DNA from: Acidobacteriota bacterium
GTDB taxonomy: Bacteria; Acidobacteriota; Blastocatellia; Pyrinomonadales; Pyrinomonadaceae
NCBI GenBank assembly: GCA_003697135.1
Contig: RFGC01000005.1
Coordinates: forward strand, 1 to 64,000
DNA: 64,000 nt
Direction of reading: 5' to 3'
Part shown: piece by piece, positions 8,159-17,475 of the stretch
How the letters are laid out: every line of letters begins with the position of its first letter
Position numbering within the stretch: position 1 is the first letter of the stretch
Position numbers and translations under genes: made by a program
The notes under the pieces: generated by a model
Seen by the model: only the letters and a program-made list of their open reading frames with translations
Told to the model about the DNA's origin: nothing
Databases searched by the model: none

Positions 8159-9454
8159 TTAGCTTTGGCTTTCGATTTTAGAATCTACGTTCTCGCTTTT
8201 TTCAAGATTCTGGCGAAGTTTAATAAGTTCTGATATTTGCTCGACGATCCTTTCTGCCATCATCGTTTTTGGCATCAAGGGAATTTCGATTTTAATGCCC
8301 TTTTTGGTCAGGATAAATCCTTGATTGTTATCCGAACCGAAACCGCTTGAAGGATTTGAAACGTCGTTTGCAACTATCATGTCAAGGTTTTTCTTTTGCA
8401 TTTTTTCTGCGGCGTAATTTTCCAAATTTTCCGTCTCAGCCGCAAATCCTATAACGAGAAGTTTCTCGTGACGATTTTTCGAGACTTCTTCCAAAATGTC
8501 TTTGGTTTTCTCAAGCTCTATGATTAGCTTTGATGAATCTTTTTTTATCTTCGACCGTGCTCGATTTACAGGTTTGTAATCGGCAACTGCTGCCGCTCCG
8601 ACGTAAACAGTTGCGTCTTTTATTCGCTCCATTACGGCATTGTGCATTTCTTCAGCCGATTTGACTTTGATAATATCGAGGTTTTCCGGTGGAGAGATGC
8701 TAAGATTGCCTGCAATGACAGTCACTTTTGCGCCGCGTTTTTGTGCGGCAAGCGCTATCGCAAAGCCCATTTTTCCAGAGGAATAATTTGAAATGTATCG
8801 AACCGGATCGATTTCTTCGCGCGTGCTACCTGTTGTTATCAGAAAATGCTCATCTTTGAGATCGAAGTTTTCTACTGAATCGGTGGTTGCGGGTTGTTTT
8901 GAAAGTGCTTTTGATTCGAGAAAATCCAAGACTTGCTTGACTATGTTTTGGACTTCTTCCAGTTTTCCTGTTCCAATGGTTTTACAAGCTAATTCTCCGG
9001 AAATAGGTTCGATAAAATAAACGCCATCTTCCTTAAGTCTTCGTATATTCCTTTGTGTTGCAGGGTGATTCCACATTGCGGTATTCATTGCAGGAGCGAT
9101 CATGACAGGAGCTGTTGAAGCTAGATAGGTTGAAGTTAAGAAATCGTCGGCTATGCCGTTTGCAAATTTTGCAATAATGTTTGCCGTAGCAGGAACTATC
9201 AGCAGCAGATCAATGTTTTGTGAGAAGTTGACATGAGCTATAGGGTCAGGATTGTCCGGGGCATAGTCATCAACAAAAACGTATTTGTTGGTTAGCGCAC
9301 GAAAGGTTAGGGGTTGAACGAATTGAGTAGCTTCTTTCGTCATTGCTACCTGAACTTCGCAGTCGGCTTTCTGAAGCTGTCTTAAAACTTCAACCGCTTT
9401 ATATGCGGCAATCCCACCACAAACGCCAAGTCCGATTTTCCACTTTTTTTTCAT
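8159..9454 (-). CDS. coaBC: Phosphopantothenoylcysteine decarboxylase / phosphopantothenate-cysteine ligase
   Basis: 431 residues, the length of bifunctional CoaBC. The N-terminal flavin-dependent CoaC domain shows 'GVCGGIAAYKAVEVLRQLQ', 'PAMNTAMW' and the catalytic-Cys motif 'GELACKTIGTG'; the C-terminal CoaB Rossmann domain shows 'YISNYSSGKMGFAIA' and 'KTKDIL'. It makes 4'-phosphopantetheine from 4'-phosphopantothenate in coenzyme A biosynthesis. It is first in a minus-strand operon with two UDG-type genes, four bases upstream of the first. rpoZ and gmk, often linked to it, are not adjacent. Confidence 0.96.
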   Translation of the reverse strand: MKKKWKIGLGVCGGIAAYKAVEVLRQLQKADCEVQVAMTKEATQFVQPLTFRALTNKYVFVDDYAPDNPDPIAHVNFSQNIDLLLIVPATANIIAKFANGIADDFLTSTYLASTAPVMIAPAMNTAMWNHPATQRNIRRLKEDGVYFIEPISGELACKTIGTGKLEEVQNIVKQVLDFLESKALSKQPATTDSVENFDLKDEHFLITTGSTREEIDPVRYISNYSSGKMGFAIALAAQKRGAKVTVIAGNLSISPPENLDIIKVKSAEEMHNAVMERIKDATVYVGAAAVADYKPVNRARSKIKKDSSKLIIELEKTKDILEEVSKNRHEKLLVIGFAAETENLENYAAEKMQKKNLDMIVANDVSNPSSGFGSDNNQGFILTKKGIKIEIPLMPKTMMAERIVEQISELIKLRQNLEKSENVDSKIESQS

Positions 9455-9608
9455 GCCGAAGTTGAAAAACTATGAAGGTCGAACTTTCATTGCTACAACG
9501 AAAATTGTAAAGCAAATTTTCATGCAAAGATAGCGTAAGGCGAATAGTCTTTTGAAAAAAACAATGACAAATTTTTGCAATATGTTAAACTGATCTCCGA
9601 ATCGGCTT

Positions 9609-9992
9609 ATGAGGAAGAGCAAGCATCGGGGAGTTGCAGAAGATTTGCCGCTTTTTGATGAGTCTGGGAAGGTCAATCTGGAGGAATTGGCATTGTGCGC
9701 GCTTGGAGAATTTCAATCGAGAAAAAAAGAGCTTGCCAATAGGGAACTTCCGCTAGATCGGCTACTTGGTGCTTTTAGAAGAGTTGCGACTGAAAGATTT
9801 AATTTAACTTTCATTCCTGAAGATGAGCAGATTGCGAAAGCGCTGGAGAAATTGGGAGCAAAAGTCAAGAGACTACCGAGTTTCAGAGCAAAACATCCTT
9901 TTTTGGTTTTGGTTGAAGAAGAATTGGCAAAGCGAGCATTGCAGTTTTTCGAGCAAATGAAGGAAAATAAACCAAAAGATGCATCAAGATAG
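9609..9992 (+). CDS. Conserved-looking hypothetical protein, 127 residues
   Basis: I do not recognise a family. The protein is soluble, mostly helical, with a Lys/Arg-rich start and no signal peptide or membrane segment. The middle, around 'ALEKLGAKVKRLPSFRAKHPFLVLVEEELA', looks like one alpha/beta unit. It overlaps the next gene by 14 bases, so the pair is probably translated together. It diverges from coaBC. The ATG at 9609 has no clear ribosome-binding site. Confidence 0.6.
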   Translation: MRKSKHRGVAEDLPLFDESGKVNLEELALCALGEFQSRKKELANRELPLDRLLGAFRRVATERFNLTFIPEDEQIAKALEKLGAKVKRLPSFRAKHPFLVLVEEELAKRALQFFEQMKENKPKDASR

Positions 9993-10794
9993 TGCAAACC
10001 TTTGGGAATATATTGACTTTGTAAAGCCTCAAATCGAAGAATGTTTGAGGAAATATCTGTTTTCTCGGCGTGAGAGTGTTGGAGAAGAAATCAGCCTTGC
10101 GTTTGAACATGCTTTACTCTTTGGTAGTGATCGGCTACGCGGGATTTTGACGCTACTTGCTGCAGAATTAGTCGGCGGTAGGATTGAAAAAGTTCTCCCT
10201 GCATCTGCTTCAGTCGAGTATATTTACGCAAGTTTTGTTTCTTTAGAAAATTTGATTTTAGGAGATGAGTTTTATCAAAGAGAAAAGTTTTCTGACAAAG
10301 CAAGCGGACGAACTTTTTCTGTGCTCATCTGTTTGGATTTGCTCAATTCTGCATACAGCCTTGTTTTCGTGAACCATCGCTTTGAATTTGAGAAAGCATT
10401 GGAGGCGCACGGTGAAGTAGTTGAATGTATTTCTGCGTTGAGAAAATTTGCCGAAAGAATTTACGAACACAAAGAAATTGCTGCAGTAAACGGCGAGTTA
10501 CGGAATGTTTTTTCAACCCTTTTGATTAGGCTTTCCATTAGGATTGGGGCTATCTTAGAAGGTGCTGATTATGTGCAACTCAATGCTCTTTCGCGTTTTG
10601 CAGAAAATTTCAGCCAAGCCTATTTGCTTTCTGAGCAGATAATAAAGCAAAAAAGGAAGGACAGAATTTTGAAAAAGAAACTTGAAGAAACCGTGCGTGA
10701 AGCAAACCGAATTCTGGTAGAGAATTTCCCACCCTCACAAGCAAGGAGCCGCTTGGTTCAGCTTACGGAATATCTTATGGAAAGAAAAGTTTGA
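9979..10794 (+). CDS. Polyprenyl-synthetase-fold protein without catalytic Asp-rich motifs
   Basis: 271 residues aligned by eye to all-trans isoprenyl diphosphate synthases. The substrate-binding block GSDRLRGILTLLAAELVGG (49-67) corresponds to the family's G-K-x-L-R-P block. 'TLLIRLSIRIGAIL' (180-193) matches the KT-region helix, and the C-terminus matches the usual end. Both magnesium-binding motifs are lost: the first DDxxD is replaced by 'ENLILGDE' (90-97) and the second by 'LLSEQIIKQK' in the helix that normally reads QxxDDxLD. It is therefore unlikely to condense isoprenoids. It could be a regulatory subunit, as in heteromeric prenyl synthases, or have a new role. Confidence 0.6.
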   Translation: MHQDSANLWEYIDFVKPQIEECLRKYLFSRRESVGEEISLAFEHALLFGSDRLRGILTLLAAELVGGRIEKVLPASASVEYIYASFVSLENLILGDEFYQREKFSDKASGRTFSVLICLDLLNSAYSLVFVNHRFEFEKALEAHGEVVECISALRKFAERIYEHKEIAAVNGELRNVFSTLLIRLSIRIGAILEGADYVQLNALSRFAENFSQAYLLSEQIIKQKRKDRILKKKLEETVREANRILVENFPPSQARSRLVQLTEYLMERKV

Positions 10795-10921
10795 GTAAAG
10801 CTAAAGATTTTGTATATTTCATTTGCCTACAGTTCGTTTTTTTGTGTATCATATAGATTTCCGAAGAGAAGGCGCGCTCGCTTTCTACATAGCCGCGCCT
10901 AATTTTGTTTGGGAATCTGAA

Positions 10922-11416
10922 ATGGATAAGTCTCAGGTAGCAGAACGGGTGCGCAAGATTGCAGAAGAGGTTTTACAGGGAAGCGTAATTGAGTTGGTGC
11001 ATGTAGAAGTTGTCGGTGTTGGGAAACCTACTGTTCGCATTTTTATTGACAAACCGGGAGGAGTAACGCTTGACGACTGCTCTGAGGTTAGCCAGCAAAT
11101 CGGCTTTGTTCTTGATAGAGAGGATTTTATTCCGATTTCCTATGTTTTGGAGGTTTCGTCTCCCGGACTTGAGCGTAAGCTCTACAGCCTGCAAGATTTT
11201 GAAAAATATAAAGGGCGGCTTGCGAAGGTTAAAACTCATCAGCCGATAAACGGACAAAAAAATTTCCGAGGAGTGATAAAATCAGTTGAAGGAAGTGAAA
11301 TTGTTTTTCTCGACAAAACGAGCGGCGAAGTCCGTTTTGATTACGGATTGGTCGCAAAGGCTAATTTGGAAATAGATTTGGACGAAGAATTAAATCGAAA
11401 GAGGAAAAGTTTATGA
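10922..11416 (+). CDS. rimP: Ribosome maturation factor RimP
   Basis: 164 residues from the ATG at 10922; the frame is open further upstream but 'MDKSQVAERVRKIAEEVL' is the usual beginning. Family text: 'IDKPGGVTLDDCSEVS' and 'YVLEVSSPGLERKL'. RimP binds the 30S subunit late in assembly. It is the first gene of the rimP-nusA-infB-rbfA cluster and its stop overlaps the nusA start (ATGA). Confidence 0.95.
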   Translation: MDKSQVAERVRKIAEEVLQGSVIELVHVEVVGVGKPTVRIFIDKPGGVTLDDCSEVSQQIGFVLDREDFIPISYVLEVSSPGLERKLYSLQDFEKYKGRLAKVKTHQPINGQKNFRGVIKSVEGSEIVFLDKTSGEVRFDYGLVAKANLEIDLDEELNRKRKSL

Positions 11417-12777
11417 CGTCTTCGATTAAACAGAGCATCGAATTTATCTGCAAAGAATACGATCTTGATCGCGAAACAGTTATTCGCGCAATGGTTGACG
11501 CTTACAGAGCTGCGGTTAGGAAACACTTTAAGATTCAAGACAGAACAGGTGAATATCTTAAGGTTGAGTGGAACGAAGAGGAAGGCACGATTGATGCCTA
11601 CTTGCAAAAGAGAGTTGTTGACGTTGTTCGAGATGCTGAGAAAGAAATTTCTCTTGAAGAAGCCAGAGAACTGACAGGTGACGAGGAAATTGAAGTTGAT
11701 GACACCTTGCTTATACCACTCAGCACTGAAGAAATGGGCAGAATCGCGGCACAAAATGCAAAGCAGATTCTTATTCAAAAGCTACGAGAAGCAATCCGTG
11801 AAAGGATTTACGAAGAATATATTGACAAGAAAGGCACTTTGGTTAACGGTGTGATTAAACGCTTTGAGCGTGGAGATATTATCGTTGATTTGGGGAACAA
11901 TCTTGAAGCTATTATTCCGAAAAGAGAGCAGGTTAAAACCGAGAAATGGAATCAGGGAGAGAGAATTCGTGCTGTCATAGTTGACGTGACAAAGGATGCA
12001 AAAAGCCCGCAGATAGTTTTATCTAGGGTTTCTGAAGAGCTTTTGAAACAGCTTTTTGAGATGGAAGTGCCTGAGATTTACGACGGCACGGTTGTCATAA
12101 AATCGGCTGTGCGTGAGCCGGGAGATAGAGCAAAAATCGCAGTTGCGTCGAACGAAAAAGATGTTGATCCAGTGGGAGCTTGTGTTGGGCTGAAGGGATC
12201 ACGCGTTCAAAATATCATAAAGGAGCTGCGCGGTGAAAAAATTGACATAATCGAGTGGTCAGAAGAACCCTCGGTTTTTGCGGCGAATGCTTTGAGTCCG
12301 GCAAGAGTAACGCAGGTGCAGATTACTGATATTGCCAAGCGCAAGATGCGTGTTATTGTTGCAGATGATCAACTTTCTCTTGCGATAGGGAAGAAAGGGC
12401 AGAACGTGCGACTTGCGACTCAGCTTGTCGGTTGGAACATTGACATTGTTAGCGAAGGAGAGGTCAAGAAGGAGATTTCAAGGCAAATAGGGGAAATGAT
12501 GGCAGAAGGTAAAGAAGTGCCTCTTTCGGCTTTAGAAGGTTTATCTGCGAATCAGGCGGAAGAATTGAAAAGACGTGGCATAGGTGATATTGAGAAGGTT
12601 GCTTCGCTAACCGTTGATGAACTAGTTGATATGCTCGACATAAGTTTGGACGAGGCGGAGAGAATACTTGGTTCTGCCAAATCCATAATAGCGGCACGCG
12701 AAGAGATAGCCAAAAGTCATAAGGTTAATACTTCCAGCGGAGAAAAGACTGAAGATGCCCAGAAGGTCGAAGTCTAG
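11413..12777 (+). CDS. nusA: Transcription termination/antitermination factor NusA
   Basis: 454 residues with the full order of domains: N-terminal RNA-polymerase-binding domain (1-~125), S1 domain around 'GTLVNGVIKRFERGDIIVDLG', KH1 'GACVGLKGSRVQNIIKEL', KH2 'LAIGKKGQNVRLATQL', and a helix-hairpin-helix-type C-terminal repeat 'LTVDELVDMLDISLDEAERIL'. It controls pausing, termination and antitermination and couples transcription to translation. The stop is followed by a short intercistronic region with competing hairpins before infB. The ylxR gene often found between nusA and infB is absent. Confidence 0.97.
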   Translation: MTSSIKQSIEFICKEYDLDRETVIRAMVDAYRAAVRKHFKIQDRTGEYLKVEWNEEEGTIDAYLQKRVVDVVRDAEKEISLEEARELTGDEEIEVDDTLLIPLSTEEMGRIAAQNAKQILIQKLREAIRERIYEEYIDKKGTLVNGVIKRFERGDIIVDLGNNLEAIIPKREQVKTEKWNQGERIRAVIVDVTKDAKSPQIVLSRVSEELLKQLFEMEVPEIYDGTVVIKSAVREPGDRAKIAVASNEKDVDPVGACVGLKGSRVQNIIKELRGEKIDIIEWSEEPSVFAANALSPARVTQVQITDIAKRKMRVIVADDQLSLAIGKKGQNVRLATQLVGWNIDIVSEGEVKKEISRQIGEMMAEGKEVPLSALEGLSANQAEELKRRGIGDIEKVASLTVDELVDMLDISLDEAERILGSAKSIIAAREEIAKSHKVNTSSGEKTEDAQKVEV

Positions 12778-12808
12778 TTAGAAGAACAGTTCTTCAGTCT
12801 GGCATCTT
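12747..12808 (+). promoter_or_regulatory. Mutually exclusive hairpins across the nusA stop codon
   Basis: Two inverted repeats share the same arms. AGACTGAAG (12747-12755) pairs perfectly with CTTCAGTCT (12792-12800). AAGATGCCCAGA (12752-12763) pairs with TCTGGCATCTT (12798-12808) with one bulge. The perfect palindrome GAAGAAC-A-GTTCTTC (12781-12795) lies between them. A and T runs after the second stem are too short for a classic terminator. Such nested pairs can act as an attenuator or control messenger decay between nusA and infB; that role is inferred. Confidence 0.4.
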
Positions 12809-12881
12809 AAAAAATACCGAAGTATAATTGATAGCTTAAAAGAGGTTCAGCGCTACTGGTAAGGCGCAATTCATTAGCAAT

Positions 12882-15692
12882 ATGTCAGCGACTGGAAACA
12901 AAATCAGAGTTTACGATTTGGCAAAAGAGTTAAAGCTCGATACAAAGAGGCTTATTGAAGAACTGCGACGTGAAGGAGCAGATGTCAGCGTTGCTTCTAA
13001 TTCTGTCGCAAAAGAGATTGCAGATAAAGTTCGAGACCGATATTTTCCAAAGACTCAGCCTAAACTGTCAAAACAGATTAAAGTAATCAAGAAAGAAAAG
13101 GTTGTAAAAGAGGAGCCATCGCAGGAAAACTCTACAATTGCGGTAGCAGAAACACCTTCTGCTGTAGTTACTACTATTTCTGAAACTATCGCTGCTGAGA
13201 AGCAAGTAGAAGCGAAAGTTGATGAAAAGGCTTCGCAGAAGATTTTCCGCACTTCCAAGGTTATTAAAAAGACTGTTGTTGCATCCAAACCAAAAGAAGC
13301 ACCAGCAGAAGAGAGGCTGGAGGTAGAAGAAAAGCCATTAGTAGAAGAAAAGCCAACGGTGGAAGTAGTAGAAGAAAAAGCTTTAGAACCTCAGCTTGAA
13401 ACGCCAAAAGAAAGCGAGATTCAAAAAGTTCAAGAAGAGAAACAAGAGCCTGATACTACAAAGATTGTTGATACGAGTGTGGAACCTCAGCCAAGCCCGC
13501 CTACGGCAAAAGGAGTTACGCAGATAAAGCAATTAAGGTTGAAACGGGAAGCTGTAGAGTTAGGAGTAAAGCCAGGAGAAAGAGTTGCATTTGTTGGGCG
13601 CGCCGATCATGAGAAGGAAAAGAAACAAGACAAAAAGCGCTTCGGAAAGTTTGAAAAGGAAAGAAGGGAAACAAGAAAATTTGAACTTCGTGGGACTCCC
13701 GGTGAGACTTCAACGCCGCAAACTATTTACATTCCAAAACCTACCGATAGAAAGCCTATAGGACGTCATAGTAAAAAGGATTTCCATAGAAAGGAGAAGA
13801 AAGATGCGCTAGAAGAAAAGGAAGTGACCTATACTCGCCCGCGAACGATTGAGGAAAGAATCTTCGAGCATATAGGTAAGCCCGATTTGAACAATCTAAA
13901 GCCTTTGAAACTCACTGAAGGCGCAACTGTTAGGGATTTTGCAGAGAAAATAAACGTTCCCGCAAAAGACATCGTTCAATTTCTTTTAAGTCGCGGGATT
14001 TTTGCAACCATCAATCAGCAACTTGGCGAGAAGACTCTTAAAGAAGTCGGAAGAGATTTAGGTTTTGACGTAAAAATAGTGCCTTTTGAAGAGGCGATTC
14101 AAGAAGAAGAGATTCTCCATATTTTGGAATCAGATGCAGATGCGATAGAAATTCCACGTGCTCCGGTTGTTACCGTTATGGGGCATGTTGATCACGGGAA
14201 AACTTCGCTTCTTGATGCTATTCGTCACACAAACGTAGCCGAAGGAGAAGCTGGCGGTATTACCCAGCACATAGGTGCATATTCGGTTTACATTCCCGAT
14301 CCAGACAATCCCGAACAAACGCGCAGGATAGTATTTTTGGATACACCGGGACATGAAGCATTTACGATGATGCGCGCCCGCGGCGCAAAAGTCACAGACA
14401 TAGTTATTTTGGTCGTAGCGGCAGATGATGGCGTTATGCCTCAGACGATAGAAGCTATCGAACATGCAAGAGCGGCAAATGTGCCGATAATCGTTGCGAT
14501 AAACAAAATTGACAAACCTGATGCCAACGTTGAAAAGGTTAAGCAAGAACTAGCAATGCAGGGACTGCAGCCGGTTGAGTGGGGCGGGAATGTTGAGATG
14601 ATTCCCGTTTCGGCTAAAAAGCGCCAAAATTTAGACCTTCTTTTAGAAACCGTTATACTGCAAGCCGACATAATGGAGCTTAAAGCAAATCCTTCCATGC
14701 GTGCATCTGGGGTTGTTCTGGAAGCGAAACTCGATAAAGGGCGTGGTCCCGTGGCGACTGTTCTAGTTCAACAAGGAACTTTGAGAAAAGGCGATCCCTT
14801 CATCGTTGGCTTAACTTATGGAAAAGTGCGTGCGATGCTTTCCGATAGGGGAGAGCCTGTTGAAGAGGCACCACCAGCGACTCCTGTTGAAGTTTTGGGA
14901 CTAGAAGAAGTTCCGCAAGCAGGAGACCTTTTCCAGGTTGTTAGCGATATTGAACAAGCTCAAGAGATAGCATATAAACGCCAGATGAAAGCGCGTCAAG
15001 CGGCATTGACTACTACAGTAAGACGCGGAATTGAGTCACTCACACAAGCAGATGTTAAAGAACTGCTCGTTGTTCTAAAGGCTGATGTTCAAGGTTCTGT
15101 TGAGGTTTTGCGTTCTACGCTGGAGAAGTTATCAACCGATAAAGTCAAGGTAAAGGTTATTCGTTCGGGAGTTGGTGCAATTACGGAATCAGACGTTCTT
15201 TTGGCATCCGCTACTCAAGTAGATAACAAGCAAACTGCGGTTGTTATAATCGGCTTTAACGTAAGACCTGAAGCACGTGCCGCAGAGGTTGCAAAGCAAG
15301 AAGGAGTGGATATTCGCTTGCATTCGATCATCTACAAGGTTGAAGAAGAAATCAAGGCAGCGATGATCGGAATGCTTGACGAAATCGAAAAGGAAGTAAT
15401 TTTAGGGAAAGCAAAGGTGCAGGAAACTTTCAAAATTTCGCGTGTTGGAACTGTGGCAGGTTGCCGCGTAACGAATGGAGTTATTCGCCGATCTGCCAAA
15501 GCTAGATTGATTCGTGATGGAATCGTGATTTGGGAAGGCGATATTGCATCTTTGAAGCGTTTCAAAGACGATGTCAGCGAGGTCAAAGAAGGATTTGAAT
15601 GCGGTATAGGCTTGCTGAATTTCAACGACATAAAGGTTGGAGATGAAATCGAAGCCTATGTTATTCAGAAGGTTGCTGCAACCGAACTTTGA
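12882..15692 (+). CDS. infB: Translation initiation factor IF-2
   Basis: 936 residues. An IF-2 N-terminal domain (residues ~7-55) is followed by a ~270-residue Glu/Lys/Pro-rich linker with short VEEKP-type repeats. A second IF2_N module precedes the G domain with GHVDHGKTS (G1), DTPGHEAF (G3) and NKIDKP (G4), then domains II-IV to the C-terminus. It places initiator tRNA on the 30S subunit and promotes subunit joining. Length and order are normal for the long bacterial form. rbfA follows after six bases. Confidence 0.97.
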   Translation: MSATGNKIRVYDLAKELKLDTKRLIEELRREGADVSVASNSVAKEIADKVRDRYFPKTQPKLSKQIKVIKKEKVVKEEPSQENSTIAVAETPSAVVTTISETIAAEKQVEAKVDEKASQKIFRTSKVIKKTVVASKPKEAPAEERLEVEEKPLVEEKPTVEVVEEKALEPQLETPKESEIQKVQEEKQEPDTTKIVDTSVEPQPSPPTAKGVTQIKQLRLKREAVELGVKPGERVAFVGRADHEKEKKQDKKRFGKFEKERRETRKFELRGTPGETSTPQTIYIPKPTDRKPIGRHSKKDFHRKEKKDALEEKEVTYTRPRTIEERIFEHIGKPDLNNLKPLKLTEGATVRDFAEKINVPAKDIVQFLLSRGIFATINQQLGEKTLKEVGRDLGFDVKIVPFEEAIQEEEILHILESDADAIEIPRAPVVTVMGHVDHGKTSLLDAIRHTNVAEGEAGGITQHIGAYSVYIPDPDNPEQTRRIVFLDTPGHEAFTMMRARGAKVTDIVILVVAADDGVMPQTIEAIEHARAANVPIIVAINKIDKPDANVEKVKQELAMQGLQPVEWGGNVEMIPVSAKKRQNLDLLLETVILQADIMELKANPSMRASGVVLEAKLDKGRGPVATVLVQQGTLRKGDPFIVGLTYGKVRAMLSDRGEPVEEAPPATPVEVLGLEEVPQAGDLFQVVSDIEQAQEIAYKRQMKARQAALTTTVRRGIESLTQADVKELLVVLKADVQGSVEVLRSTLEKLSTDKVKVKVIRSGVGAITESDVLLASATQVDNKQTAVVIIGFNVRPEARAAEVAKQEGVDIRLHSIIYKVEEEIKAAMIGMLDEIEKEVILGKAKVQETFKISRVGTVAGCRVTNGVIRRSAKARLIRDGIVIWEGDIASLKRFKDDVSEVKEGFECGIGLLNFNDIKVGDEIEAYVIQKVAATEL

Positions 15693-15698
15693 GGTTAT

Positions 15699-16046
15699 AT
15701 GCATCGGCCTGAAAGAGTCGCAGAAGCCATAAGGGAAGAAATCACAGCCATAGTCTCTTACGAGCTTGATGATCCGCGCATTCAATCTGTTTCAGTAACA
15801 AAAGTTTTGGTGTCGGAGAACTTGCGTGATGCAAGCGTTTACGTTTTGGTTGAGGGTACTGAAGAAGAAAAACAGAATGCAATGAAGGCATTGAGAAATG
15901 CCGAGAAATTCGTTCGTCGGCAACTTGCTTTCAGTATGAATATGCGGCGAGTGCCTTATATCCATTTTATTCGTGACACAGTTGAAGAACGCGCAATCCG
16001 AGTGGAGAAAATCATCGAAGAACTTCATCTTAAAGAGAACAAATAG
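15699..16046 (+). CDS. rbfA: 30S ribosome-binding factor RbfA
   Basis: 115 residues with the single KH-like fold of RbfA; clear family text is 'HRPERVAEAIREEITAIV', 'DPRIQSVSVTKVLVS' and 'RVPYIHFIRD'. It binds immature 16S rRNA and is needed for 30S maturation. It lies six bases after infB in the conserved cluster. Confidence 0.95.
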   Translation: MHRPERVAEAIREEITAIVSYELDDPRIQSVSVTKVLVSENLRDASVYVLVEGTEEEKQNAMKALRNAEKFVRRQLAFSMNMRRVPYIHFIRDTVEERAIRVEKIIEELHLKENK

Positions 16047-16109
16047 GCAAAGTTTTCGAGAAATTGGAATCCCATAAGTTTTGAGAATGCTGTTTGAATT
16101 TGACGAAAG

Positions 16110-17102
16110 ATGCTTAGCCAAGTCATTGAGCTTATAGAGAGCAAGCAGAAATTCGCCATCACGACGCATGTGAGACCTGATGGCGATGGAATAGGATCAT
16201 CACTTGGACTTTATTGGCTTTTACGTTCTTTAGGAAAAGATGTTGAAATCATAGTCAGAGATCAAATTCCTTTTTCGTATCTTTCGCTGCCCGGTGCCAA
16301 AGAAATCAGAAGGGTATCAGAGATTGACAAAGAATATGACGCCGTTTTTGTTATAGAATGTTCTGGATTGGAACGTCCGGGTATAAAAAATCTCGAGAGC
16401 CAGTTCACTGTCAACATTGATCATCACGTCACAAGCGAGCGTTTTGGGAAAATCAATTGGATTGATGCAACAGCTTCAGCCGTTGGTGAGATGATTTACA
16501 ATCTATGCAAAGCAATTGGTGGAAAAATAACGCCTGAAATTGCTGAATGCCTTTACATGGCTTTGGTGACTGATACGGGAAGTTTTCTTTTTTCAAACAC
16601 GACGGATCGGACATTGAAGGTTGCATCTGAGTTAGTAAAGTTTGGTGCTAGCCCCTCGAAAATCTCCGAGGTCGTTTATAATTCTCATTCATGGAGCAGA
16701 ATTGAACTTTTGCGTGAGGTTTTGAACACTGTCCGACGCGATCCATCAGGTCGGGTTGCGTGGATGAGACAATCTCTGGAGATGGTTGAAAAAACTGGTG
16801 CAGTTGATGGCGATAACGCTGGCTTCGTCAACATTCCGCTTTCAGCAAAAGAAATCAAGGCTGTTGTTTACATGCGCGAGACTCAACCTCAAACCTACAG
16901 AGTTTCTCTTCGATCAAAAGGTGAAATTGACATTGCGAAAGTCGCAGAAAAATTTGGCGGCGGTGGCCATAAAAACGCTGCCGGGTGCCGTGTCCAAGGT
17001 GACTGGGATTACTGGGAAAAGCAAATAGTCAAGGCTGTTATCGAAGCCGTTGAACAAGCGGAAAACACCACTCGCAAAATGGAAAGCTCTTCATCTTCTT
17101 AA
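16110..17102 (+). CDS. nrnA: DHH-family phosphoesterase, NrnA-type nanoRNase/pAp phosphatase
   Basis: 330 residues. DHH-domain motifs are present: 'THVRPDGDGIGSS', the namesake 'NIDHHVTSERFG', and 'VTDTGSFLFSN'; the C-terminal DHHA1 domain ends with the RNA-binding 'FGGGGHKNAAGC'. NrnA enzymes degrade 2-5 nucleotide RNAs and hydrolyse 3'-phosphoadenosine 5'-phosphate. Its place after rbfA is the usual one in the infB cluster; the truB gene that often follows is missing and a repeat cluster lies downstream instead. Confidence 0.93.
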   Translation: MLSQVIELIESKQKFAITTHVRPDGDGIGSSLGLYWLLRSLGKDVEIIVRDQIPFSYLSLPGAKEIRRVSEIDKEYDAVFVIECSGLERPGIKNLESQFTVNIDHHVTSERFGKINWIDATASAVGEMIYNLCKAIGGKITPEIAECLYMALVTDTGSFLFSNTTDRTLKVASELVKFGASPSKISEVVYNSHSWSRIELLREVLNTVRRDPSGRVAWMRQSLEMVEKTGAVDGDNAGFVNIPLSAKEIKAVVYMRETQPQTYRVSLRSKGEIDIAKVAEKFGGGGHKNAAGCRVQGDWDYWEKQIVKAVIEAVEQAENTTRKMESSSSS

Positions 17103-17139
17103 TGGCCCTAGCCCGTGTCCGTCTCTTATCCAGAAGAGC

Positions 17140-17308
17140 GCGTCTGATAACGCATGACCTTTGCATGTAATTTTGCATAAGCGCGTCTGATAACACAGGT
17201 TGTAGTTTCACAGTGCGTCTGATAACGGACTTATCTTCTGGTGTCATGTTTTGTTTCTTAAAATATGCGTGCATGTTTTGTTTCCTAGATTATGCGCGTC
17301 TGATAACG
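17140..17308 (+). repeat. Cluster of four GCGTCTGATAACG elements in a 373-bp gene-free region
   Basis: The 13-mer GCGTCTGATAACG occurs at 17140-17152, 17215-17227 and 17296-17308, and with a final A at 17183-17195, all in the same orientation; three of the four extend to GCGCGTCTGATAAC. Spacings start to start are 43, 32 and 81 bases. The region between nrnA and the efflux adaptor (17103-17475) holds no convincing gene. Related clusters are at 46.3 and 52.5 kb. The unit is not self-complementary. Confidence 0.9.
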
Positions 17309-17475
17309 AATTCGGATTTGCTAAAGTTAAGATTGCTAAATTGCCAAATCTCCGATGAATTTGAGCCGTTCTTGTTTATTTTAGGTGAGCTGGTTTTATC
17401 GGTGTTGTAACTTCCCTGGGAAAAATCTTGTCTTTGGTTTGTGTGGAGGCTGTAGTTTGTTTAATTATCGAATTT

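Noticed and set aside
13055..15785. Several minus-strand frames inside infB.
   Set aside because: Shadows of infB with no starts or family text.
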